Below are positions 55,831 to 63,449 of a stretch of 64,000 bases of DNA, one piece after another. This stretch comes from Halorarum salinum. GTDB taxonomy: Archaea; Halobacteriota; Halobacteria; Halobacteriales; Haloferacaceae. Every line of letters starts with the position of its first letter. The first letter of the stretch is position 1. A program made the translations under genes and the position numbers. The stretch is from assembly GCF_013402875.1 (NCBI RefSeq), contig NZ_CP058579.1, forward strand, positions 1,860,001 to 1,924,000, in the 5' to 3' direction. The notes beneath the pieces are model-generated. The model did no database searches. It had not been told where the DNA came from and worked only from the letters and a program-made list of their open reading frames with translations.

Positions 55831-57210
55831 ATGTCCGAACAAGAGCACACAGAGATGGAACACCAGCACGAGCACACCGGCCCCGGCTACATGACGCCAC
55901 AGGCCGCGATCGAGCGATCGGAACCGGAGACACTCGCGTACGTGGTGGGAACGCACGTCGGGACGGACGTGGACGAACCCGACTTCGTCGCCGTCGTCGA
56001 CCTTGACCCGGAATCGTCGAACTACGGCGAGATCACCGACCGTATCGACCTGCCGAACAGGGGTGACGAACTCCACCACTTCGGATGGAACGCCTGCTCG
56101 TCCTCCTGTCACGTCGGCGGGTTGGAGCGGCGATACCTCATCGTCCCCGGGAACCGCTCCTCGCGCATCCACATCGTCGACGCGCAGGACCGGGAACACC
56201 CCGAACTGGTGGACGTCATCGAGCCGGAGACGGTCAACGAACTCGACCTGTCCGCTCCCCACACCGTTCACTGCATCGGCGGCGGGACCGTCATCATCTC
56301 GATGCTGGGCGACGCCGACGGCGACCTCCCCGGTGGGTTCCTCGAACTGGACGAGGACCTGAACGTGAACGGGCGGTGGGACCACCAGGGCGAGATCGAC
56401 TTCAACTACGACTTCTGGTATCAGCCGCGGCACAACGCGATGGTGTCCTCGGAGTGGGCAGCCCCGAAGACCTACCAGCCGGGATTCGATCTCGACGACG
56501 TCGAGGCCGGCAACTACGGTCACGAACTCCAGTTCTGGAACTGGGAGGAGCGGACGGTCGAACAGACGGTCGACCTCGGCGAGGAGGGGCTCATACCGCT
56601 GGAAGTGCGATTCCTCCACACCCCCGAGCACGCCCACGGGTTCGTCGACGCGGCGCTGTCGTCGAACATCTTCCGCTTCTGGAAGCGAGACGGCGAGTGG
56701 CACGCGGAGAAGGTCATCGACTTCGAGAGCCGCGACCACGAAGACTGGGACATGCCAGTACCCGCGCTTCCGACGGACATCCTTCTCTCGATGGACGATC
56801 GGTACCTGTTCGGGTCGAACTGGCTTCACGGCGAGGTCTGGATGTACGACGTCTCCGACCCTGCAAACCCTCAGTACGCCGATTCCATCTCCATCGGTGG
56901 CTACTTCGGCGACCGTCAGGAGGTCCAGGGACGTGAACTGGTCGCCGGGCCGCAGATGCTCCAGTTGAGCCTCGACGGCGAGCGCCTCTACTGGACGACG
57001 TCGCTCTACTCGTCGTGGGATGACCAGTTCTTCCCGGAGGAGGCAGAGCGGGGGTCGGTGATGCTCAAGGCTGACGTAAACCCCCGGAAGGGAACGATGA
57101 CGCTCGACGAGGAGTTCCTCGTCGACTTCGGCGACCTGCCCGACGGGCCCGCCCGGGCGCACGAGATCAGGTGGCCCGACGGCGACTGTACGAGCGACAT
57201 CTGGGAGTGA
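55831..57210 (+). CDS. Selenium-binding protein (SBP56)/methanethiol oxidase family
   Basis: The start is the ATG at 55831 (MSEQEHTEMEHQHEHTGPGY), giving 459 residues, the usual length. It has the SBP56 beta-propeller motifs: DFVAVVDLDPES, DELHHFGWNACSSSCHVGG with a CSSSC thiol site (CSSC in animal SELENBP1), a His-rich APHTVHCIGGG segment, FLHTPEHAHGFVD and WLHGEVWMYDVSDP. The family oxidises methanethiol to H2S, H2O2 and formaldehyde using copper. The His-rich N-terminus may bind metal. It is followed by a ferredoxin and DUF2182. Confidence 0.92.
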   Translation: MSEQEHTEMEHQHEHTGPGYMTPQAAIERSEPETLAYVVGTHVGTDVDEPDFVAVVDLDPESSNYGEITDRIDLPNRGDELHHFGWNACSSSCHVGGLERRYLIVPGNRSSRIHIVDAQDREHPELVDVIEPETVNELDLSAPHTVHCIGGGTVIISMLGDADGDLPGGFLELDEDLNVNGRWDHQGEIDFNYDFWYQPRHNAMVSSEWAAPKTYQPGFDLDDVEAGNYGHELQFWNWEERTVEQTVDLGEEGLIPLEVRFLHTPEHAHGFVDAALSSNIFRFWKRDGEWHAEKVIDFESRDHEDWDMPVPALPTDILLSMDDRYLFGSNWLHGEVWMYDVSDPANPQYADSISIGGYFGDRQEVQGRELVAGPQMLQLSLDGERLYWTTSLYSSWDDQFFPEEAERGSVMLKADVNPRKGTMTLDEEFLVDFGDLPDGPARAHEIRWPDGDCTSDIWE

Positions 57211-57256
57211 GCCGAGGAGTGCCGTACCCTACTCCCGATCGCTGCGCACGCTACCG

Positions 57257-57574
57257 ATGGCTACCGTGAGATTGGTGTGGCGTGACGGCCGAGAGGCGAC
57301 CGTAACTGCCACCGACGAGACGCTGCTCGAAGCCGCAGAACACGCCGATTTTAGCCTCCCGTTCGGGTGTCGGACCGGCGCCTGTGCCACGTGTACCGGT
57401 CGACTGCTCGACGGGGACTCGACCCACGTACGCCAACCACGGGCGCTCAAGCAACGTCACCGCGACGACGGGTACGTCCTGCTGTGTATTGCCAGGGCGA
57501 AAAACGACTCCGCGGTCGAAGTTGGAGTGGACGTTCACAACGACCTCTTGGAGAACCCACGGAAGGGACACTGA
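57257..57574 (+). CDS. [2Fe-2S] ferredoxin
   Basis: The 105-residue protein has the plant-type ferredoxin fold: an ATVRLVWRDGREATVTATDE opening, ETLLEAAEHADF, cluster ligands C-x4-C-x2-C in FGCRTGACATCTGRL, and a last Cys in YVLLCIARAK. It transfers single electrons. It lies 46 bases after the SBP56 gene and 25 bases before DUF2182, so it is likely part of that operon and may serve the oxidase or its cofactor assembly (inference). Confidence 0.9.
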   Translation: MATVRLVWRDGREATVTATDETLLEAAEHADFSLPFGCRTGACATCTGRLLDGDSTHVRQPRALKQRHRDDGYVLLCIARAKNDSAVEVGVDVHNDLLENPRKGH

Positions 57575-57599
57575 ACGCAACTTCCGCTACTGACGGTCG

Positions 57600-58376
57600 A
57601 TGACCGTGCTCGAACGGTGGACTCGTCGCCACCGAGACGGGTATCCGACCGTCACCCTCCTCGCGTGGGCAGCACTGGTGCTCCACGATCCAATCGAGCA
57701 AGCAGTGTTCGGTCACGACCACGAGCCGCTGGGGCTCCTGTCCGGTCCAGGCGTCATGGAATCGATCGGGACCACGCACGGGCACGGCATCGTCGGCGTC
57801 GGTCACTACCTCGGCATGTGGGGGCTGATGATCGTCGCGATGATCTATCCCACATCGACGGCCGTCTTCCAGTGGTACGCCGACCGCCATGGGCGGGGAA
57901 CGCCGACTGAGGCGATCAGCGACGTCACAACGTTTGCCGCGACCTACACGCTCCTCTGGGTAGCAGTCGGGGTCGTTCCGCTGGCAGTGAACGTCGTGGT
58001 TCCCATCTCGTCGCTCGCGACCTCCGGGGGACCGCTCTACTTCGGCGTCGCGTTTCTCGCCGTGGCAACGGTCCAGTTCTCGCCGACCAAGCGCCGCTGT
58101 CCAACCCCCGTAACCCTGTTCGGCGACCGGGAGTACCTCGACACCGTGACAGCCGTGCGGTCAGGGTGGGAGTTCGGTCGGCAGGATTCTGGCTCCTGTG
58201 GCGCTTGGATGGGGCTTATGGTGGTCGTTGGGTCGATGAACATCGGGTGGATGCTGCTCATTACGGCCGCCATGTCGATGGAACGGACAACAGCGCGGGG
58301 CCAGCGGTGGGCAGACCGCTTCGGAGTGCTCTCGGCCGCCGTCGGATTGGGGCTCGTAGGGACGTGGTTCCTCTGA
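57600..58376 (+). CDS. DUF2182 integral membrane protein
   Basis: The 258-residue protein has six to seven membrane helices. The DUF2182 hallmarks are GVGHYLGMWGLMIVAMIYPT, with its M/W-rich helix, and CGAWMGLMVVVGSMNIGWML near the C-terminus, followed by ITAAMSMER. An N-terminal His-rich loop (FGHDHEPLG, GTTHGHGIVG) could hold metal. The family is annotated as predicted metal-binding. Its place after an SBP56 gene suggests copper delivery to that enzyme, a hypothesis only. Confidence 0.88.
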   Translation: MTVLERWTRRHRDGYPTVTLLAWAALVLHDPIEQAVFGHDHEPLGLLSGPGVMESIGTTHGHGIVGVGHYLGMWGLMIVAMIYPTSTAVFQWYADRHGRGTPTEAISDVTTFAATYTLLWVAVGVVPLAVNVVVPISSLATSGGPLYFGVAFLAVATVQFSPTKRRCPTPVTLFGDREYLDTVTAVRSGWEFGRQDSGSCGAWMGLMVVVGSMNIGWMLLITAAMSMERTTARGQRWADRFGVLSAAVGLGLVGTWFL

Positions 58377-58452
58377 AACGGTTGGCGGTCCCAGTATCGT
58401 CCCTCCGCGACTGCCTCTGGAGAGACCGCTGATCTCAGCATTCATAGGGATC

Positions 58453-58472
58453 GACGGCCTTGTTGAAACCCT
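58453..58472 (+). repeat. Left terminal inverted repeat
   Basis: GACGGCCTTGTTGAAACCCT; 19 of 20 bases match the reverse complement of the right repeat. Confidence 0.8.
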
Positions 58473-58807
58473 CTAGCAGTGATAGGTCTCCAGAATCCTG
58501 CTGAATAGATAGCGCGTATCGGTCACTGGCCATTCGCCACCTGGCGAGGATCGAATCGTTCGGTACAGACGATGTAGGTAACGAAAGCTACGTTATCAAG
58601 GGATGACAGTAATAGGGTATTGAAGACACAGGGCGTATCTTGGACCAAGGCTCATCGCGACGCCGGCGGTAGCTACATTGCGGACCTGTCATCGTTTGAC
58701 CGTCAAGAAGAGCAGTAGAGTTCGCTGACCAATACTGTAAATAGCAAGCAACTTCGGAACACTTGCCTCCTGATCTGGATCGAACCTACAGACGGAAGAA
58801 GCAGGAA

Positions 58808-59320
58808 TTACGTTGCCCTCGATGACGGTGACGACATCTCGTCGCGATTTTCTCGGGTCCTCCGTCCTCGCAGCCCAACGATCCCAGCGCCGACAAGGAA
58901 ACCACCGCCGGCGACGAGCAGGAATGGCTCAGCGCCGAAGATGAACATGATGGGCTCACCGGAGAACGGATACGTCGTTTCCGTATAGAGCGGATAGCGT
59001 AACCCGTTCGCTGCGACAAACATCGTCCGGAACGCCTCGAACAGAACGATTCCACCGACCGCCACTGGCACGACGGAAAGACGCTTCCTCCAGGGGGCGA
59101 CAGCCGCCCCAACAATGCCAATGATCCCCATTCCTGCGAGCAACCACTCCCTTCGACCGGGTACTTCCCCACCGGCGTTAATCGTCCCCTGGTACCCCGG
59201 TGCAACGTGCAGCACTCCTTGATGGATCCCGACCACTATCGCCGCGAATCCAGCGATCGCGAGGACGACCGGACTGATGCCTCTGTTTTTCACGACCGGA
59301 ACGATTCCTATATTTTTCAT
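58808..59320 (-). CDS. Hypothetical membrane protein inside the transposon-like element
   Basis: The 170-residue protein (ATG at 59320) has four hydrophobic segments: VVLAIAGFAAIVVGIHQGVL, a middle one around WLLAGMGIIGIVGAAVAP, LSVVPVAVGGIVLFEAFR and FLLVAGGGFLVGAGIVGL. The tail is charged. No family is recognised. Its base composition is like the host, so it may be a captured gene. It lies between the left repeat and the 3' end of the transposase, both on the minus strand. Confidence 0.65.
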   Translation of the reverse strand: MKNIGIVPVVKNRGISPVVLAIAGFAAIVVGIHQGVLHVAPGYQGTINAGGEVPGRREWLLAGMGIIGIVGAAVAPWRKRLSVVPVAVGGIVLFEAFRTMFVAANGLRYPLYTETTYPFSGEPIMFIFGAEPFLLVAGGGFLVGAGIVGLRGRRTRENRDEMSSPSSRAT

Positions 59321-59463
59321 ATTTCGAAGGTTGATTTTGAGGGTTACTTAATCATTCCCCCAAAATTTCAGTATCGATAGACACGGCTCTATACATCCTG
59401 TATGAGGCACGACTCTATACTACTGACATCTACCTGAGGATTTCAATGACTTGCGTTAACTAA

Positions 59464-59548
59464 GCAAACTCACCTAGCGGGTGTTCCGTCGCAGACCGTC
59501 TGAAACGAACGCCGGCCGTCTACTGCAGACATCCTCTATATTCAGCAG
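59464..59548 (+). repeat. Copy 2 of the ~85-base dispersed repeat
   Basis: It matches 54645-54729 and ends 17 bases before the transposase stop codon, so it could be the original right-hand end of the transposase module. Confidence 0.75.
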
Positions 59549-59564
59549 TCCGCTCCTCTCAGAA

Positions 59565-60416
59565 TCACGGACATTCGCACTTATCGCGTGAAATAGCGAG
59601 ACTTCGTTCCAAGTTGTGAACGACGCACTTGAGGACGAGTTCGCGGAACTGCTTCCACCAACGGCGTGACCGCACGAACGCCCCAAATCTTAGTTTGATT
59701 GCTGCGTTGACTGTCTCGTTCATGTTCCGTCGATGGTAGAGGTCGCTATCCAGCCGTGTATTCCACGCCTTGTGGAGAGGTGTGAACTCACGATGCTTGA
59801 TGAGCGGCCGGATATCGTGGTCACGGGCGAGTCGCCGGAGCTTCTGGTCGTCATAGCCCTTGTCACCGGTCAACACCGCGATGGACGCCGCGTTCCGTTT
59901 CGCTACCTGTGGCGCAATCTGCGTATCGTGCTTCCGCGTTGTAGTCACGTGAATGTCGAGAACGGCGTTGGTCGCTGTATCGACCAACAGTGTCGTCTTC
60001 AACTGTTGTATCGTGAGATTTGTCCGCTTCGTATAGTGGGCTGAGGTGTGGGCTCGTTCAAACCCAGACGCATCGATGCCAGTGACACCGTTGACCGGCA
60101 AATCCGCGAGCGAGACGTTCAGTAACACCCGCCAGACGGCCATCTCCAAGCGGTCGAACGCCTTGCAGCGTGTCGTGGGTGCGGGAATCAAATTGAGATT
60201 AAGGGCGTCACGGATGCGGGGCATCTCGATGAGTTCGTCAACGAGGTCGCGGTATGTGATCGTCTTCTTGACTTTCAGGCAGAGCGAGACGACGCGTTGG
60301 CGGAGTGTGAATCGTTTCCGCGAATAGCGTGTCGAGAACCGAGCAACAGCACGGCGAGCCAGCACCATAGCACGTTCAACGAACCGGAGGAGCTGTGACT
60401 TCGAGAGGGCATCCAT
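59565..60416 (-). CDS. IS5-family transposase (DDE)
   Basis: The 283-residue transposase is intact. The catalytic acids fall in VTGIDASGFERAH (first Asp), VLTGDKGYDDQKLR (second Asp) and RRNMNETVNAAIKLRFG (Glu), the DDE order of the IS5 family. The N-terminus is basic with a helix-turn-helix-like region (RYSRKRFTLRQRVVSLCLKV). It starts 37 bases inside the right terminal repeat. It could be active if the left end is a functional partner. Confidence 0.92.
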   Translation of the reverse strand: MDALSKSQLLRFVERAMVLARRAVARFSTRYSRKRFTLRQRVVSLCLKVKKTITYRDLVDELIEMPRIRDALNLNLIPAPTTRCKAFDRLEMAVWRVLLNVSLADLPVNGVTGIDASGFERAHTSAHYTKRTNLTIQQLKTTLLVDTATNAVLDIHVTTTRKHDTQIAPQVAKRNAASIAVLTGDKGYDDQKLRRLARDHDIRPLIKHREFTPLHKAWNTRLDSDLYHRRNMNETVNAAIKLRFGAFVRSRRWWKQFRELVLKCVVHNLERSLAISRDKCECP

Positions 60417-60453
60417 CTTCCCTCCCGCTACTCACTCATCATGTTTCTCAGCA

Positions 60454-60473
60454 AGGGTTTCAACAAAGCCGTC
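60454..60473 (-). repeat. Right terminal inverted repeat
   Basis: Read on the minus strand: GACGGCTTTGTTGAAACCCT, one mismatch to the left repeat. Confidence 0.8.
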
Positions 60474-60844
60474 CTTCTCGAAACGGCGCTCGGGTTACTC
60501 CGGACGTTCGCGACGGAACTGGCACGTCTCGAAGAACGCAGCGACACCGAGAGCGAACCGACTCTGTACCCCTACTCGCGGTCGACGACGCAGATGATAT
60601 CGAAGAGCAGCCGCTGACCGAGGAACTCTCCCGGATGGTCGAAACCTTACAGGACGACACGGAACAGTACACGTCGGCGGAATTCCGGGACCAGAACCAC
60701 GAAACGAGAGCAACCCTCATCTCTGGCGTGACGGCACTCCGATTGTTCCTCTCACGATTGAACCAGAGCGTCGACGCGACGTATGTCTCGGGATCACAAC
60801 ACGAGACAGATCCTGCGACCGCAACGGAAGAAGTCGATGACTAA
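60474..60844 (+). pseudogene. Gene cut by the transposon-like element, also frameshifted
   Basis: Immediately after the right repeat one frame reads LLETALGLLRTFATELARLE with haloarchaeal character. Near 60570 it shifts to another: DDADDIEEQPLTEELSRMVE, then QNHETRATLISGVTALRLFL to the stop at 60844. The protein is helical and acidic with no recognised family; its 5' end was lost to the element. The last bases overlap the methyltransferase start by 8. Confidence 0.6.
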
Positions 60845-61506
60845 GCCCCATCATCCGATATTTGCACGACTGTACGACCCGGTGATGCGACCGGCAGAAC
60901 GAACAGTTCTCACTGAACATCGGCGATATCTCACGAGCGGAATTTCCGGTGCGGTTCTAGATCTTGGTGCGGGGACGGGTGCGATGTTCCCCTATTTCAA
61001 CGAGGCCACGGCAGACGGGGCAGCTGTCACGCTATCCACGATTGAACCGGATCCACACATGCGTCGACAGGCGGTCAAGTGAGCCCGCGATCGGACTGGA
61101 GATTGCGGTCGAGGACGCTGGTGCTGAAGCATTGCCGTTCGCAGACGAGTCGTTCGACGTGGTGATTGCGTCGCTGGTGTTCTGTACGATTCTCGATGTT
61201 GAGGCTGCACTCCTCGAAGTAGCGCGAGTGCTGAAACCAGGCGGTGAATTCCGATTCCTCGAACACGTCCGGGACGACGGGACGGTCGAGATTTCCCACG
61301 ATGTGCTCGCACCAGCTTGGCACACTGTCGCTGGCGGCTGTCATCTGAATCGAGAGACGGACGAGGTGTTTCGGACTGACGATCGCTTCGAACTCGTCGA
61401 TTACACGAGAGTGGACGACGACCGCATTGGGGTCGTGCCGTTGATCCGAGGGACGCTCGAACGCCACGATGATACGTCGTTACTCGCGCGACTCGTGAAG
61501 CGGTAG
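60837..61506 (+). pseudogene. UbiE/COQ5-like SAM methyltransferase with stop and frameshift
   Basis: From the ATG at 60837: MTKPHHPIFARLYDPVMRPA and VLDLGAGTGAMFPYFNE, the SAM-binding loop. At 61080 a TGA interrupts and a base is missing, after which the second frame gives GLEIAVEDAGAEALPFADES, FDVVIASLVFCTILDVEAAL and a full C-terminus to 61506. Repairing both lesions yields about 223 residues. The enzyme resembles small haloarchaeal methyltransferases that modify quinones or other small molecules. The adjacent UbiB-like gene supports a quinone link. Confidence 0.8.
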
Positions 61507-61521
61507 CGAGACTGGTGATAA

Positions 61522-63108
61522 CTATCGAGTCAGCCGATCAGACGAGGTCAGGAACAGGATGATGAAGACGAGGGTGACTCCCAGGCCAACTAGCGAATAG
61601 GTAAGATCGGCAGCAGCAAGCAGCGCCGTTCCGATAAGAGACGCCGCAGCGAGTAGCGCATAGCCGAGCGAGCGAGAGTCCTGTTGCTGAGTCCGGGCAG
61701 TGGCTCGCGTCCGCTCTTCCGCTCGTGCCTCCAGCTCTCGTTCGAGCTTTGTCGGCAGGCGAAGCAGTGCCCAAAGCGACGCCTCGAGTTCACCTCGAAT
61801 CTCCTCGAGTTTCATCCGGGCCGCTCGTTCCATGAACCCGTGCTCGCGGAGGAACGTCTGTGCCGCAGCGAGAAAGTCGAACTCCGGGTCGAGTTGTCTG
61901 AGAACCCCCTCACTAATCGATCCCACCCGGAGGACGAGCATGATATCGGGCGGAATGCGAAACGGGAACTCGTGGAGCATCCCGGTCACTTCGCTGATGA
62001 TCTGCTGCCAGTCCACGGTCTCGCTGCCCTCCAAGTCCTCAATGACTAACTCAAGGACGTGCCCAACGGCGGCCCGATCAGCGTCAGGATCGAGCGCACC
62101 GAGAGCGATGAGTTCGTCAATAATTCCATCCACGTTCCGATTGACAGCAGCGAGATAGAGGTTTACGACGCTGTTCTGCATCGCCGGCGTGAAGCGGCTA
62201 CTCATCCCGAAATCGTAGAAGACGATACGCCCGTCGTCATCGACGGCGAGATTACCAGGATGCGGATCGCCATGGTACACGCCGTGCTCGAGCCCCATCG
62301 TGAAGTACGCGTTCGCAACATCCTCCGCAACCTGTTTCGGGTCGTGGTCCTCCGATTCGAGTTCGTCAACGTCGGTGACCTTCGTCCCTTCAACGTAGGC
62401 CATGGTGAGCACACGTTCCGAGGAAACATCCTGGTAGACACGTGGGATGACGACCGTCTCGTTGCCGTCGCGTTCGAAGTTTGACCGGATCTCCGCCATC
62501 ATTCGAGCCTCCCGCTCGAAGTCGAGTTCCTCCAGAATGATGCGCTCGAAGTCGTCAGCCATGTTCCGGAGCGAAAACTGGAGGCGCTCCGGGGCAAGCA
62601 GCATCGCCAGTGGGATGAGTCGGCGGATGATGCGAAGGTCGGTCTCAATGAGATCTTTGACGCCAGGCCGTCGAACCTTCACAACGACTTGGTCGCCCTG
62701 ATACGTCGCTCGATAAACCTGCGCCAGTGACCCACCTGCAATCGGTTCCGGATCGAAGTCATCATACGAGTGATAGCCGACATCGTCTGCAAGCGCGGGG
62801 ATCATCTCGCGATACGGCCCCGTCGGGACCGCATCCTGCAGCGTGACGAACTCCTCGGCGTACACCTGTGGGACAATATCAGGACGAGTTGAGAGGACCT
62901 GTCCGATTTTCACGAACGTCGGCCCAAGATCGAGCATCACGTCGCGAAGCCGGCGGGCACGCTGTGCGTGCGTCTCTCGAGAGATCGAACGGGGGCGTCC
63001 GAAGAGCAAAAACCGACGTCGGTCACGAAGGAAGAGTATCACAAATGGGACAAGATGGCCCAGAATCCGGAAGAGTCGAAGAGAAAACCTGATCATCAGT
63101 GTCAACAT
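61522..63108 (-). CDS. ABC1/UbiB-family atypical kinase
   Basis: The 528-residue protein has the UbiB layout: DVMLDLGPTFVKIGQVLSTR (the KxGQ motif), GGSLAQVYRATYQGDQVVVK (Ala-rich loop), GVYHGDPHPGNLAVDDDGR (catalytic HGDPHPGN), VFYDFGMS (metal DFG) and two C-terminal membrane helices. UbiB proteins assist quinone biosynthesis, probably as ATPases. It converges on the broken methyltransferase across 15 bases. The start is at 63108, with a second ATG at position 5. Confidence 0.92.
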   Translation of the reverse strand: MLTLMIRFSLRLFRILGHLVPFVILFLRDRRRFLLFGRPRSISRETHAQRARRLRDVMLDLGPTFVKIGQVLSTRPDIVPQVYAEEFVTLQDAVPTGPYREMIPALADDVGYHSYDDFDPEPIAGGSLAQVYRATYQGDQVVVKVRRPGVKDLIETDLRIIRRLIPLAMLLAPERLQFSLRNMADDFERIILEELDFEREARMMAEIRSNFERDGNETVVIPRVYQDVSSERVLTMAYVEGTKVTDVDELESEDHDPKQVAEDVANAYFTMGLEHGVYHGDPHPGNLAVDDDGRIVFYDFGMSSRFTPAMQNSVVNLYLAAVNRNVDGIIDELIALGALDPDADRAAVGHVLELVIEDLEGSETVDWQQIISEVTGMLHEFPFRIPPDIMLVLRVGSISEGVLRQLDPEFDFLAAAQTFLREHGFMERAARMKLEEIRGELEASLWALLRLPTKLERELEARAEERTRATARTQQQDSRSLGYALLAAASLIGTALLAAADLTYSLVGLGVTLVFIILFLTSSDRLTR

Positions 63109-63192
63109 CGAATTCTCCGTCGTTCCCTAATAGATACGTGTTGGAAGCGTTCCGAAATCACCATTCGGATGGGCGCCGAAACATTCTGATGA

Positions 63193-63336
63193 ATGCCTAC
63201 CGATCCGGTCTGTGGGATGGAACTCACATCTGATGACGCCGTCGCTACTGTTCAGCACGGAGGGAAGACGTACTATTTCTGTAGCGACGGGTGTCGTCAG
63301 CGATTTGAGGAACAGCCGACTGTATATACGAAGTAG
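63193..63336 (+). CDS. YHS-domain protein (47 aa)
   Basis: The ATG at 63193 opens MPTDPVCGMELTSDDAVATV, and YYFCSDGCRQRFEEQP completes the YHS finger with C-x2 and C-x3-C ligands. The protein is just this domain. Such proteins bind Cu or Zn and often accompany heavy-metal pumps; here the next gene is a ferritin-like/VIT1 fusion, so metal handling is likely. Confidence 0.82.
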   Translation: MPTDPVCGMELTSDDAVATVQHGGKTYYFCSDGCRQRFEEQPTVYTK

Positions 63337-63449
63337 TCCCCACTTTTCAGGCTTGAGGTCGGGTGAAGTGGCAGTCTCCATTCAATTCTGAAGGCTGTAC
63401 TGTTTCGTCCCCTGGTATCACTAAGTCTTTCCCCATCGAAATCTGGACA

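Larger units (their letters stand above)
58453..60473. mobile_element. IS5-type transposon-like element, ~2.0 kb, with passenger gene
   Basis: Twenty-base terminal inverted repeats, GACGGCYTTGTTGAAACCCT, lie at 58453-58472 (plus) and 60454-60473 (minus), differing at one base. Inside are an IS5-type transposase (59565-60416, 37 bases from the right repeat), an unrelated membrane-protein gene (58808-59320) and an 85-base repeat. The usual element is about half this length, so the left part may be a passenger or a second, decayed copy. No target duplication is obvious once the repeats are taken as 20 bases. Confidence 0.65.
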
